In this document: positions 19,000 through 29,994 of the stretch, one piece after another
How the letters are laid out: every line of letters starts with the position of its first letter
Position numbering within the stretch: position 1 is the first letter of the stretch
NCBI GenBank assembly: GCA_032718475.1
Contig: JAUCBJ010001378.1
Location: forward strand, 1 to 30,492
Direction of reading: 5' to 3'
Source of the DNA: Nemertoderma westbladi
Lineage: Eukaryota; Xenacoelomorpha; Nemertodermatida; Nemertodermatidae
DNA length: 30,492 nucleotides
The notes under the pieces: model-generated
Told to the model about the DNA's origin: nothing
Databases searched by the model: none
What the model saw: the letters and a program-made list of their open reading frames with translations, nothing else
Translations under genes and position numbers: made by a program

Positions 19000-21720
19000 T
19001 TTTAATGAAATCTAGTTAGTCTGTTAGTCTGTCTGTCTGTCTTTCTGACTATTAGACAATATGTCCGTTAAGTATAAGAAAAATGCACACCATGTAGCTA
19101 AAAATGTAGTTATATGGGTTTTCATGGTCGCCGAATTCATTTCGAGTGTTAGATTTAACATTATGACTTCCAAATTGTCTGAAGACAGAAAATACGAGGC
19201 TTAATTTGAATACTGATATCAGAAATGAAGTGACGGACCAATAAAACCCATATAGGATTTTTTTTAGACAGATATGATGTTTTCTATTGTTTTGGAAACA
19301 TAATGACGGACAGAATGCTATATCTGGAGAAGTAGGGCAGAATTGGCTAAACGGTTTTCATATTTGGAATCTATATAAAAATCTGCTCTAGGTGAAATAG
19401 AGAAAAAATTTGAAAGCCAGTACAAATTAATTCAATTAAATTAATGGCAAATTCAGTATTATTATTTGGATAAAATGATCATCTTGTAAACCAATTGTAC
19501 GTAGGGGCCTATTATGTTAATAATTAAGTAATATTACCCAAGTAATAATGGCTAATGTCGATTAGATATATTACTTATTAATCGTTAATGGTAATATTAA
19601 TAATCGACATTACCCATGTACAGGAAGACAGAAATACTGACTATATAACTAATGGAGCGCATACTAAGTGATGTTAATAATGAAAATAAAAAGTTAAGTG
19701 TTCAAAAAAACAATAAAGTTGCCCCCAATAAAATAAAGCGTACTACAAACGAAAATCAAATTGAACTATGCCAAATACTTAAGATTACTAGATAATAATA
19801 GATAGTATAATATATGAATTAAATAAAAGTAATAATACTGACCACATTCCTCTCACTGATAATCATAACTAAATACAAATTATTAAAATATTAATTCTCG
19901 CGGTAGCGAATCAAATAAAGTGGGACAGAAAGAAAGATAAAATAAAATTATTTACTCAAAATCTTAGATGAAAAATATGTACACCAAAAATATTCCATAT
20001 TCATCTAAAGCACATTTAGGCGCGAGCCTCTTTGATTACCAAATCATTTATTATAAATTCAATATGATTAATAATTAATATAACTTATTTATAAATAAAT
20101 TACATACCTAAAATGTACGCATGTCCGCAACACAAATAATTGCACTGCTAAAAGGACCATTAATAAATACTCAATTATATTATTGTTAATTAATAGCTAT
20201 TAACAACATTTTACAAGATTAAACAAAGTGCCGGTCCACCCGAAAAGCACCAGACTTGCGCCCAACTGCGCACTTATGTGCGCACATTGCGCACATAACG
20301 ATACAACTCAAGAAAACCTGTGGAAATAAAGCCGTCAAGTTGTTGATTAAAATTAAATTCGCTTATAAATGTGACTTGAACAACCTTTGCCACAATTACC
20401 GCGACAATTTTAAAACGATACTTTTTATGTCTTTACACACTGAAATTTTTCTAAGTATGTTTTAATTATTTTTATGATAATAAATCAATAAATCAATCAA
20501 AACGATATAACATTTATTAGCATTTTGATTGGTTGTTAACCCAAAGATTGACTAAAAAATTCAAAATCTCTCCAATGAAAATGTCTGAGATATTCCATGG
20601 AGAGAGTAAACTCAAATCGATAGGATATTATTGAATGTTTACAAATGAAAACGCTTTGGATAAAAAGATTTCAGTTCGATATCTACAACTGAACTCTTTG
20701 TATTCTAATTTTTATATCAAGCAGTATGATCAAAAGGAACTAAATAATGAGTTGGTTGCTATGACTCCCTTTTATTCATATCTGCGGCACACTAGCTACA
20801 TTTCCACCAATATTGAAAAGGAAATAAAACCGTGACAAATAATGATCTACTCGATACAAAAACAAACACCGCATTCTAAGTGTCATTAAATATTACAATG
20901 AAATATTATAATGTGGATTTAGCAAATTGTTTAAAAATGTTGGCCATAGAAAAAGTTTAGTTAAGTACTAATTTGTTACGTAAATAATAAAGATACCATG
21001 CACTTATACTTCTATAAAACCAGTTCCAATAACAAATATTTCACTACAAAACATATAAAATAATCAGCTAAGACTAAACAACCCTCTGTGCCATTCGCAT
21101 CTCAAAAATAGACTTTCATAAAATGTTTAAAAAAAATACTATTAAAAAAAATTATCAATCATTGTTATGTAATAATTATCAGTGAATTTGTTTGAATAGG
21201 CCTAAAACAATTAGAATTATTATTTAATGTTCAAACTAAATACCATTTTATAATTAACCTCAACATTATTATAAAAATGTTATAAACTAGTTTATTTGAC
21301 TCTGTAATCAACAATCAACATAACAATGATACACTGGTAAGCTAGGGGTTATAGTTTATCGCTATATGATTTTACCAAAAGTTCTTTCATTTATTTATAA
21401 TATTCACGATTAAATACTCAGCCTTAAATCATTAATAAAGACCTCTGGATGGATCGGTTCACATAAAATGAATTTTCAAATCGTATTCTTGACATAATAG
21501 TAGTAATTGTTAATAAAGTAAATTTAAAATTGCAAAGGTTTACGGGCTAAAGTATTATGCTGCAAACTAAAAAACCAGGCCTACCATGTTACTACCGTAG
21601 GTTCATCTCATATTAAAAATTCGTAGAACAATATTAAATAAGAGGCACATACCATACGATTACATAAAATGCTTCATATTATAGGCGTTTGGAAGTTTAT
21701 GAAATAATTGAACGAAAAAT
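19000..21720. other. AT-rich intergenic stretch, no gene recognised
   Basis: Frames of 60-70 codons at 20256 and 20635 show no domain. A short CTGT repeat lies at about 19021-19040. An inverted pair TAATGTCGATTA / TAATCGACATTA (19553-19564 and 19601-19612) could form a hairpin. Polyadenylation-like AATAAA on the minus strand (TTTATT at about 21390) could end the kindlin transcript. Confidence 0.4.
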
Positions 21721-21756
21721 AGCGATGACATTAACCCCGGCGGACCTATCATAAGC

Positions 21757-21824
21757 GATTGGGGATTGGCTACTTCTAGTAACCATAGTAACAAAGACCA
21801 TCGCCGAATCCGGCGTGTCATTGG
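21757..21824. promoter_or_regulatory. Possible X-box with three CCAAT boxes
   Basis: GTAACCATAGTAAC (21779-21792) fits the RFX X-box consensus GTNRCC-(0-3)-RGYAAC in both halves. Three inverted CCAAT boxes (ATTGG at 21758, 21765 and 21820) lie within 35 bp of it, in a locally GC-richer stretch. RFX sites beside NF-Y boxes occur in promoters of ciliary genes in animals. No gene start could be placed beside it, and it may instead lie in the kindlin 3' untranslated region. Confidence 0.4.
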
Positions 21825-21987
21825 CAGTTTATATTGACTTGAGTTAATATGCCGGTCGGTTCACACAGTTGGGGTTGATAAATGTGTCACCGCGATCAAT
21901 TAAGTGAGAGTGTGATGGTACAAAGGTGACCGCCAGGTTAATTAGATACAGCCCAGTCACATCGATGTGGCAATAGAGCACAGACGA

Positions 21988-22011
21988 GGGGGGGGGGGGG
22001 GGGGGGGGGGG
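21988..22011 (+). repeat. 24-G homopolymer
   Basis: A run of 24 G starts 13 bp beyond the kindlin stop codon. The kindlin transcript would carry 24 C in its 3' untranslated region. The length is at risk of assembly error. Confidence 0.9.
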
Positions 22012-22024
22012 TAAATACATCGCC

Positions 22025-22204
22025 TCACATCCAACCCCCAGTTAGTTTATGAAACATTTCCTCATCCAGGGTTTCGTTTTTATCTTTGGACCTCAGCGAT
22101 AGGAAAATATAGCCGCCAATTAATTCGTGAATGACTTTGATGTTGGCGATGGGACTGGCGAAGAACACGTCTTCGTCCTCAAACTGAATGCACATCTCGC
22201 GGAC
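22025..22204 (-). CDS. Kindlin (FERMT/UNC-112), last coding exon
   Basis: Reading the minus strand after the acceptor TTTGACTTCCAG gives 59 codons and a TGA stop. The peptide starts [15 protein letters not shown], continues with [16 protein letters not shown], and ends [13 protein letters not shown]. Kindlins end with a closely similar [26 protein letters not shown] sequence, the last strand and C-terminal helix of the F3 (PTB-like) FERM subdomain. That subdomain binds the membrane-distal NPxY motif of integrin beta tails and so activates integrins at focal adhesions and muscle attachments. The [10 protein letters not shown] stretch differs from vertebrate kindlins. It joins in phase 0 to the exon at 22764-22877. 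The intron between them holds a strong hairpin. Confidence 0.9.
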   Translation of the reverse strand, partial: VREMCIQFEDEDVFFASPIANIKVIHELIGGYIFLSLRSKDKNETLDEEMFHKLTGGWM

Positions 22205-22402
22205 CTGGAAGTCAAATTAAGAGCTAAATATTGTACCGGAGAAAGGATTCCCTTTCCATACCGCTATTGAGAAAATACGAAACGATACAAACAATCCTAG
22301 ATACCACACAAATTAAAAAATCTATTTTTGTCGGATTACTTTTTAACTTATTATACAAAGTTTCTACTATTAAATCAGAAACAATAGCAAATAATATAGT
22401 TG

Positions 22403-22446
22403 AGATACTTAGGGAAGCTGCAGTACTCCAGCTTCCCTAAGTATCT
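22403..22446. other. Perfect 18-bp stem-loop in a kindlin intron
   Basis: AGATACTTAGGGAAGCTG (22403-22420) is followed by an 8-base loop and its exact complement (22429-22446). Pairing continues outward for about six more bases with one mismatch (TAGTTG against TAACTA). It lies between the last two kindlin coding exons. It could be a microRNA precursor or the centre of a small foldback element; the stem is more perfect than most animal microRNA precursors. Confidence 0.7.
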
Positions 22447-22763
22447 TAACTAAACTACTTTATTTATATTATATTTAATTATTGTTAAGCAACGAATAGT
22501 CTAGAGTTTTAGATACGTCATGTTGCTTATAAAAATCATTACAGGATGGACACATGCTTTAGTTTCCTAATGTTTATACAAAGGCAGTTGCAACATTTCA
22601 ACAATATATATTATTCTAATTCTTTCCACCAATTCTTTCTGAACGACGTATAATTTTACATATTTTGATAAAAAATAAAAAATATATAGACATTATTTTT
22701 TGCGAGTTTGGAGTTAAAGAGATACTCAAGCATAAAATACAAAAGTTTAGTATGCATTCTAAC

Positions 22764-22877
22764 CTCCCAGTTAACATGCCACGCTTTCATACTGCTATAT
22801 CTCCATGTTTTTAGCGTGCATTCTCCATTCAAGTCAAGACGTATCAAACGGTCGTAGGCTATCCCCAATAGTTCTTG
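22764..22877 (-). CDS. Kindlin (FERMT/UNC-112), penultimate coding exon
   Basis: Between the acceptor TTTTTGTTGCAG and the donor GAG|GTTAGA lie exactly 114 bases, 38 codons, phase 0 at both ends. The peptide begins QELLGIAYDRLIRLD, continues NGECTLKTWRYSSMKAW and ends HVNWE. This is the opening of the kindlin F3 subdomain, where LLGIAY-RLIR and KTWR-S-MK-W-VNWE are strongly conserved. Together with the next exon it makes a continuous F3 C-terminus, NWE-VREMC. The preceding exon, which should encode the end of F2 (a YFIVRF-like strand), was not found up to 30492, so the upstream intron is at least 7.6 kb. Confidence 0.9.
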
Positions 22878-23077
22878 CTGCAACAAAAATATAAAAATGT
22901 AAGTCCTGTGTTTGTACAGTAAGTATATAAGTATTAGTATAATTGTCTGCTTATTTATTCGGCCTAGTAGTGCACTGTATGGCACGAACCACAAACTTCG
23001 TGTATTGAGTATACGTAATGTATGAATACGAGTTGAACCATTGATATGGCTGCGTGGAGGACCTTCAGTAGTGTTTT
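22878..23077 (-). other. Start of a large kindlin intron
   Basis: AT-rich sequence upstream of the penultimate kindlin exon, with a poly-pyrimidine tract before the acceptor (TTTTTATATTTTTGTTGCAG on the minus strand). A minus-strand frame that includes the exon continues into this intron by chance. Confidence 0.7.
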
Positions 23078-23197
23078 ATAAGTTAGTTAAAGCGGACAAT
23101 TCGTGTGGTTCCAGGTGGTTTTTATGTTGGAATACGCATCTCAACACATAAAACCACATAATATCAACGAAAACAACAAACAGACCAACTAACTTAT
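23078..23197. mobile_element. Small foldback element, about 120 bp
   Basis: The outer arms ATAAGTTAGTT (23078-23088) and AACTAACTTAT (23187-23197) are exact inverted copies. The inner arms GTGGTTTTTATGTTG (23115-23129) and CAACACATAAAACCAC (23142-23157) are near-perfect inverted copies. A 24-G run begins 25 bp to the right. It is likely a snap-back MITE without a gene. Confidence 0.6.
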
Positions 23198-23222
23198 TGA
23201 TTGTCATGCATGGACTAAAATC

Positions 23223-23246
23223 GGGGGGGGGGGGGGGGGGGGGGGG
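23223..23246 (+). repeat. 24-G homopolymer
   Basis: An uninterrupted run of 24 G beside the small foldback at 23078-23197. A minus-strand frame here reads as poly-Pro, which is an artefact of the run. Confidence 0.9.
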
Positions 23247-24875
23247 TGCGTTGTCAGGGACAAACATCGATTTCAAGCAAAAAAGCAAGCTCTGCCTAAA
23301 ATACATTCAAGGATGAAGTGTTAAAGAATTAGACCATAAAAGAAATCAATCAGCTAAAATCTTTACCAGATGTACCATATTATGTATAAATGTTCCAAAT
23401 TATCAGCGATTACTAAATACCAGTTTGAATTTTTTGTTTAAAAATTCAAGCAAAGTAAGGTTTGTAAACACTATGCTAAAAATCGAAAGCAGACAACCGA
23501 CAACCGATAACCACAGAGCCGATAACACTAGTAAAAGAAAAGGGAAATGAGCAGGTTATTCTAACCAAAACAATAAGTGACGGTCTGCTATTGGCGCTGC
23601 ATTTACACCCTGAAAGTGGTTTTCATATAGTAGTTTTCCTGTTCTGTTGTAATAAAACAACACAAATTAAATATAGACTAACATAGAACCTACAATTATA
23701 ACTCTAGGGATACATATAGGTAAGATACAGTGAGGTTGGGAACTCATTCGCAGTAAAAGACACCATTAACGAAAATAAACAGAGAAACTCCTACGTATAA
23801 CAAGTTTATCTTGCCACATGCTAATTCTAACAAATAAAATGACTAACCCGGAAAATATTTGTCCGTCTACGAAACTACAGCAGAGATGCATTAAAAACAA
23901 TAGATATAATAAATAAAAATAACTCAAAAGTCAAGTTTAAAATATCATTTTCACTTTACTTATTTTGGTGAGCAGAAATGCTAAAATTTATGTGAAAGCT
24001 TTTATCTTACCTCAGAATTATTGCTGCTTTTGTTATGTAACCCGGACTTATAATGAAATTCCGATAACAATAATAAAGTTTGGTTGTTATTTTTGAAATT
24101 GAAAATAGGAAAAGTCAGCATTTCTGAGGGAAAATAAGGGCTCGCCGCGAAACGCCAAAGTTAAAGTAAGTAAGTGGAGCAATTGCATGAAAAAGTGTTG
24201 GCTGTACACTTTATTACTCATGACGAAATCCATAGATAATTGTATTCCATTGGAAGGGGAAACGATTATGCTAGCTAGCGCTCCTACCAGTCATTAAACG
24301 AAATGGGGCTATTGCGCAGCACATGCGACTACTTTATGCAAAGTATGAACTCAAAATAACTATAAATAATCAAATTATAGGCAGATTTTCTCCGATCTAT
24401 TATGCCCTCTAGAGGCAAACTGGGTTTCTACAGCCTGGTCAACCTTACGAACATAGCGTAAGGTCTACAAAAAAAACTACCAGGTATAATAAAAAAGGAT
24501 TACAAACAATAGGAAATGGCAGAGGGTTTTCATCCGGCGGCAGACAAGAGTAGTTAGTGTAGAAGGATCAGCGTCATGACAATGACACAGCCAGTGTTCT
24601 AGTACACATGGTGTGGACAGTATATATCTGACGAGACGAAGACGGTGACGATAATAACGGCGACAACTATATGCAATACATTTATGCTGTGGGCTCGTCC
24701 CACATAATGTTAGTTCATGGTATTCAATTGGATTACATCATAAATTTAAAAATTTTGAACATCAAATAGGCCTTTATGACAATATTATAATCTCAGGTAG
24801 ACATTCCGAATAATTTAATTATTTTATTATTGGGGTTATGGGTGAATGAGTGGTTTAATATTATTAAAACTTAGG
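23247..24875. other. Kindlin intron sequence, no exon seen
   Basis: Both strands were read for kindlin F2 motifs and none was found. Small inverted repeats occur, for example CCTTACG / CGTAAGG at about 24453-24473. Confidence 0.45.
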
Positions 24876-25247
24876 GTTGGGCACAGCTTTTTGCAAAGTC
24901 GGCAATGACGTCCAGGTGGGATCAAACAGGTGACCCCCGGGTTGGAAGTCTGACGCTCTAACCATTCAGCTAGCGGCTCAGGTAAAAGATAGACCTGGAA
25001 ATACTATCTGATACCTTGTATGTCCGCAATTTATCTCATAATGGCATCCATCTGTCAATACCATCATATGCTGCCACTGTTCTCAACTCTACAGTACTTG
25101 GCCGTCTTTAACCACTCGCTACAATCAAAGGGTAGAGTATCACGGCTACAATTACTAATTACACACTCTAACTACTAATTTAGGTCGATGAACAAACCTC
25201 CTGGACGTCATTGCCGACTTTGCAAAACAGCAAAAGCTGTGCCCAAC
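24876..25247 (-). mobile_element. tRNA-derived element with inverted ends
   Basis: The left end GTTGGGCACAGCTTTTTGCA (24876) and the right end (25200-25247, GGACGTCATTGCCGACTTTG and AAAGCTGTGCCCAAC) are inverted copies of about 42-48 bp. Inside the left end, on the minus strand, lies a tRNA-like head: box A TAGCTGAATGG (24962-24972), GGTTAGAGCGTCAGACTTCC and box B GTTTGATCCC (24918-24927), most like a Gly tRNA with a TCC anticodon. The interior (24974-25183) is the dispersed repeat also found at 16509-16760. It may be two SINEs head to head or a MITE that captured a SINE. Confidence 0.65.
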
Positions 25248-25639
25248 AAAAAGTTATAATTTAATTAATGGTAGTTAGCTTGAGGAAAACTGGAAGCCAA
25301 CTTCCATTCCCAACGATACTTTCCATTTTATCATCACGTCAAATCACATTAACCAATCAATCAATCAATAACAATTGCGGACGAGCATTGTAAAGCCGCA
25401 GTCATATAACTCCAAAAAGTAAATCACAGCACCCGTAATGGTTATTGTGTCAGCAGGTGAAGGCCAAGTTTGACGTTTGAATGGTAAGAAAACGAGCCGC
25501 GACCATGGTATCTGCGGCTTAATCAGAATATTAGGTAACCCTGGGCAATGTGGGCATGTAGGGATAAATTAAAATTACAGATTCTCCAAACGTTTAATAA
25601 AGCTTACACGGTCGTGGGGTCTTCGCGCAGCACGATCAC
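25248..25639. other. Intron sequence with a shared GC-rich motif
   Basis: No exon was seen. GTCGTGGGGTCTTCGCGC and AGCACGA (25611-25635) resemble CGTTCGTGGGGCGTCGCGCA and ACACG at 29802-29826. A GGTT box-like TCAATCAATCAATAACAATT simple repeat lies at about 25355. Confidence 0.45.
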
Positions 25640-28140
25640 AAAATCGGTTACGGTTACTAATCGTGTACACGTACGGTTACACGGTTACACGGGTACGGTT
25701 ACTAATCGGTGTACACGGTTACTAATCGGTGTACACGGTTACTAATCGGTGTACACGGTTACTAATCGGTGTACACGGTTACTAATCGGTGTACACGGTT
25801 ACTAATCGGTGTACACGGTTACTAATCGGTGTACACGGTTACTAATCGGTGTACACGGTTACGGTTACTAATCGGTGTACACGGTTACGGTTACTAATCG
25901 GTGTACACGGTTACGGTTACTAATCGGTGTACACGGTTACGGTTACTAATCGGTGTACACGGTTACTAATAGGTATACACGGTTACTAATCGGTGTACAC
26001 GGTTACTAATCGGTGTACACGGTTACTAATCGGTGTACACGGTTACTAATCGGTGTACACGGTTACTAATAGGTGTACACGGCTACTAATCGCGTCCGTA
26101 CACGGTTCACGGTTACTAATCGGTGTTCACGGTTACTAATAGGTGTACACGGTTACTAATCTGTGTATACGGTTACTAATCGGTGTGCAAGGTTACTAAT
26201 CGGTGTACTGTACACGGTTACTAATCGGTCTACACGGTTACTAATCGGTGTACACGGTTACTAATCAGTGTACACGGTTACTAATCGGTGTACACGGTTA
26301 CTAATCGGTGTACACGGTTACTAATCGGTGTACATGGTTACTAATCGGTGTCACACGGTTACTAATCGGTGTACACAGTTCCTAATCGGTGTACACGGTT
26401 ACTAATCGGTGTACACGGTTACTAATCGGTGTACACGGTTACGAATCAGTGTATACGGTTACTAATCGGTGTACACGGGTACGGTTACTAATCGGTGTAC
26501 ACGGGTACGGTTACTAATCGGTGTATACGGGTACGGTTACTAATCGGTGTACACGGGTACGGTTACTAATCGGTGTACACGGGTACGGTTACTAATCGGT
26601 GTACACGGGTACGGTTACTAATCGGTGTACACGGTTACTAATCGGTGTACACGGATACTAATCGGTATACACGGTTACTAATAAGTGTACACGATTACTA
26701 ATCGGTGTTCACGGTTACTAATCGGTGTACACGGTTACAGTTACTAATCGGTGTACACGGTTACGGTTACTAATCGGTGTACACGGTTACGGTTACTAAT
26801 CGGTGTACACGGTTGCTAATCGGTGTACACGGTTACTAATCGGTGTACACGGTTACTAATCGGTGTACACGGCTACTAATCGGTGTACACGGTTACGGTT
26901 ACTAATCGGTGTACACGGTTACGGTTACTAATCGGTGTACACGGTTACTAATCGGTGTACACGGTTACTAATAGGTGTACACGGCTACTAATCGGTGTAC
27001 ACGGTTACGGTTACTAATCGGTGTTCACGGTTACTAATAGGTGTACACGGTTACTAATCGGTGTACACGGTTACTAATCGGTGTACACGGTTACTAATCG
27101 GTGTACACGGTTACTAATCGGTGTACACGGTTACTAATCGGTGTACACGGTTACTAATCGGTGTACACGGTTACTAATCGGTGTACACGGTTACTAATCG
27201 GTGTACACGGTTACTAATCGGTGTACACGGTTACTAATCGGTGTACACGGTTACTAATCGGTGTACACAGTTCCTAATCGGTGTACACGGTTACTAATCG
27301 GTGTACACGGTTACTAATCGGTGTACACGGTTACTAATCAGTGTATACGGTTACTAATCTGTGTAGACGGTTACGGTTACTAATCGATGTACACAGTTAC
27401 TAATCGGTGTACACGGTTACTAATCGGTGTACACGGTTACTAATCGGTATACACGGTTACTAATCGAATCGGTATACACGGTTACGGTTACTAATCGGTG
27501 TACACGGTTACTAATCGGTGTACACGGTTACTAATCGGTGTACACGGTTACTAATCGGTGTACACGGTCGGTTACTAATCGGTGTACACGGTTACGGTTA
27601 CTAATCGGTGTACACGGTTGCTAATCGGTGTACACGGTTACTAATCGGTGTACACGGTTACTAATCGGTGTACACGGCTACTAATCGGTGTACACGGTTA
27701 CGGTTACTAATCGGTGTACTACGGTTACTAATCGGTGTACACGGTTACTAATCGGTGTACACGGTTTCTAATCGGTGTACACGGCTACTAATCGGTGTAC
27801 ACGGTTACGGTTACTAATCGGTGTTCACGGTTACTAATCGGTGTACACGGTTACTAATCGGTGTACACGGTTACTAATCGGTGTACACGGTTACTAATCG
27901 GTGTACACGGTTACTAATCGGTGTACACGGTTACTAATCGGTGTACACCGTTACTAATCGGTCTACACGGTTACTAATTGGTGTACACGTTTACTAATCT
28001 ATGTGCAAGGTTACGAATTGATGTGCACAGTTACAAAATAGGTGCACAGTTTTAAACTGTAGCGACTGTTACAAATCAGAGTACTCAGTTATAAATAGCA
28101 GTGCCCAGATACGAATCTGAGGTACCCGCTTACGACTGAG
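25640..28140. repeat. 20-bp satellite, roughly 115 copies
   Basis: The unit CGGTTACTAATCGGTGTACA is repeated in tandem. A 26-bp variant inserts an extra GGTTAC or GGGTAC before the unit and occurs in clusters (about 25860-25960, 26475-26630, 26740-26810). Each unit contains the palindrome GTGTACAC. Copies are nearly identical in the middle and decay gradually from about 27950 to 28140, as expected from unequal crossing-over. It lies in the presumed large kindlin intron. Confidence 0.95.
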
Positions 28141-28186
28141 TTATCGATGCGAATATTATTAATCACAGACGTATAGGATGTATGGC

Positions 28187-28715
28187 CATGTCTAGGATCT
28201 AAGCACATGTCTAGGATCTAAGTACGTGTCTAAGATCTAAGTACATGTCTAGGATCTAAGTACGTGTCTAGGATCTAAGTACGTGTCTAAGATCTAAGTA
28301 CATGTCTAGGATCTAAGTACGTGTCTAGGATCTAAGTACATGTCTAGGATCTAAGTACGTGTCTAGGATCTAAGTACGTGTCTAGGATCTAAGTACGTGT
28401 CTAGGACCTAAGTACATGTCTAGGATCTAAGTACGTGTCTAAGATCTAAGTACGTGTCTAAGATCTAAGTACATGTCTAGGATCTAAGTACGTGTCTAGG
28501 ATCTAAGTACGTGTCTAGGATCTAAGTACGTGTCTAAGATCTAAGTACATGTCTAGGATCTAAGTACGTGTCTAGGATCTAAGTACATGTCTAGGATCTA
28601 AGTACGTGTCTAAGATCTAAGTACGTGTCTAAGATCTAAGTACATGTCTAGGATCTAAGTACATGTCTAGGATCTAAGTACGTGTCTAGGATCTAAGTAC
28701 GTGTCTAGGATCTAA
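28187..28715. repeat. 19-bp satellite, about 28 copies
   Basis: The unit GTGTCTAGGATCTAAGTAC repeats without spacing. Two positions vary: the start (GTG or ATG) and AGG or AAG. The AAG form is seen only in units that start GTG, so the variants are linked. It is separated from the 20-bp satellite by less than 50 bp. Confidence 0.95.
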
Positions 28716-29034
28716 TTTCGCGGTTATAAGTTATTGTGCCTCACAAGGCTGCTAAAACAGAATATATCCTATTTATTCTCAGGACATAAAAAGTAGGAAA
28801 TTAGATACACTGCTGGTTATTTGCTCTTCAAAGCTAATAATGTATATACCGGTACTCCCAAATCAAATAAATTACAGAAAGGGGTGGCATTGGCAATTCA
28901 AACAGTCACATACATTGAACGTTAAAAACGCACCGGGACCCAATGGACTGGAGCAACTTCTTTCACCCCTCGACCTTTGAGACCTATTTGGCCGGCCCGG
29001 TGCAGAGACCTTCTTCCGGGAGATCGGCCTCCGC
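28716..29034. other. Short stretch between satellite and MITE, no gene seen
   Basis: A GC-richer patch at 28930-29030 (for example GGCCGGCCCGGTGCAG) stands out from the AT-rich surroundings, but no frame has a recognisable domain. Confidence 0.4.
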
Positions 29035-29169
29035 CCATGTGATGAATATCAGCTTTTCACTTTTCGGTCGACTTTTTATTGGAATTTTATACATGAAGTA
29101 TTTGTATTTTTCCAAATTTATCCCTATTAACCTGTGGTTTTAGTGAAAACCTGGTATTCTTCACATGGG
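29035..29169. mobile_element. MITE, copy 2 (about 135 bp, internally deleted)
   Basis: The left end CCCATGTGATGAATATCAGC has decayed by a few bases. The right end CCTGGTATTCTTCACATGGG is exact. The interior follows the reverse complement of the copy at 14676-14889 but lacks about 80 bp in the middle. Just outside the right end, GTTAAACTGCAA resembles the sequence outside copy 1. Confidence 0.8.
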
Positions 29170-29537
29170 GTTAAACTGCAATGCGATACAAAGCGGTCAA
29201 TAATACATGCTGGGAATTACATTAAAAACACGGTTTTAAATGTCTTATTTGGAATTGCAGATCCCTGACATACTATATGTGCTCTTCAATGCCGGTCGGT
29301 ATGGAATATAATATATTTAATAGTGAAAATGAGAAGGTGACTTACTTATTTGATAGTAACAATGTGTTGGCAAGCTGTATTTTTCGAGGTGTTTGTTATT
29401 ATACAATTGCGCCAATAAAAGATAAGTTATTTTCGGTAAAATAAACTTATCATTCGAGGTTAAGACCCCTAGATCCCTTCTAAATGTATAATAACTTACT
29501 TATTTGGTATTCACCTCAGCGGGGAAGATACCATTGA

Positions 29538-29777
29538 ACTTTACAAGACATAAATGATGAACTCTTGGAATGTGGGCTTACCATCTCTGTCATCAATGGC
29601 TACCCACATTTACAAACTAAAACTTTGCACACGCAATTGCACAAACTCCCACATCTCCTGAACTCCTTGACACCAGAGGAACACTTCTACACCCTTTACT
29701 TCCAATCTATATTAAATAATGCTGACGCCTCATATAGTAAAAAAATGGATTTGATCCGCGAGTTTACCTCATACTAA
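29538..29777 (+). CDS. Unidentified short reading frame, possibly a transposon remnant
   Basis: From a TGA at 29535 the frame is open to a TAA at 29777. The peptide, LQDINDELLECGLTISVING followed by a Leu/His-rich part and ending SKKMDLIREFTSY, is balanced in composition and helical, unlike chance frames in this AT-rich DNA. No start codon or acceptor gives a clean join, and the family was not recognised. The GC-rich motif shared with 25611 follows about 25 bp after the stop. Confidence 0.3.
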   Translation, partial: TLQDINDELLECGLTISVINGYPHLQTKTLHTQLHKLPHLLNSLTPEEHFYTLYFQSILNNADASYSKKMDLIREFTSY

Positions 29778-29994
29778 TATTAATACGCCACGCTACATAC
29801 ACGTTCGTGGGGCGTCGCGCAACACGTGAACTTGAGTAAGTTCGAAACAAGTTAGATTTGACCTGGAGTGACAAGTTCGAGAGGTATTTGCCCGTAACTT
29901 TCAAAAATATTGGAAATTTGTCTTAGTATGCCCGTACAAAATTTGGATGAAAATTGTTAAAATCTTCAAAAGTTATTTATGAATGAATTTTTTA

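Noticed and set aside
23076-23306. 76-codon frame with a poly-Pro run
   Set aside because: The Pro run is the translation of the 24-G homopolymer, and the rest overlaps a foldback element.
25548-25745. 65-codon frame at the left border of the 20-bp satellite
   Set aside because: Half of it is satellite translation, and the other half has no recognisable domain.
25640-28715. CRISPR-like array
   Set aside because: The repeats are contiguous without unique spacers, and the context is eukaryotic.
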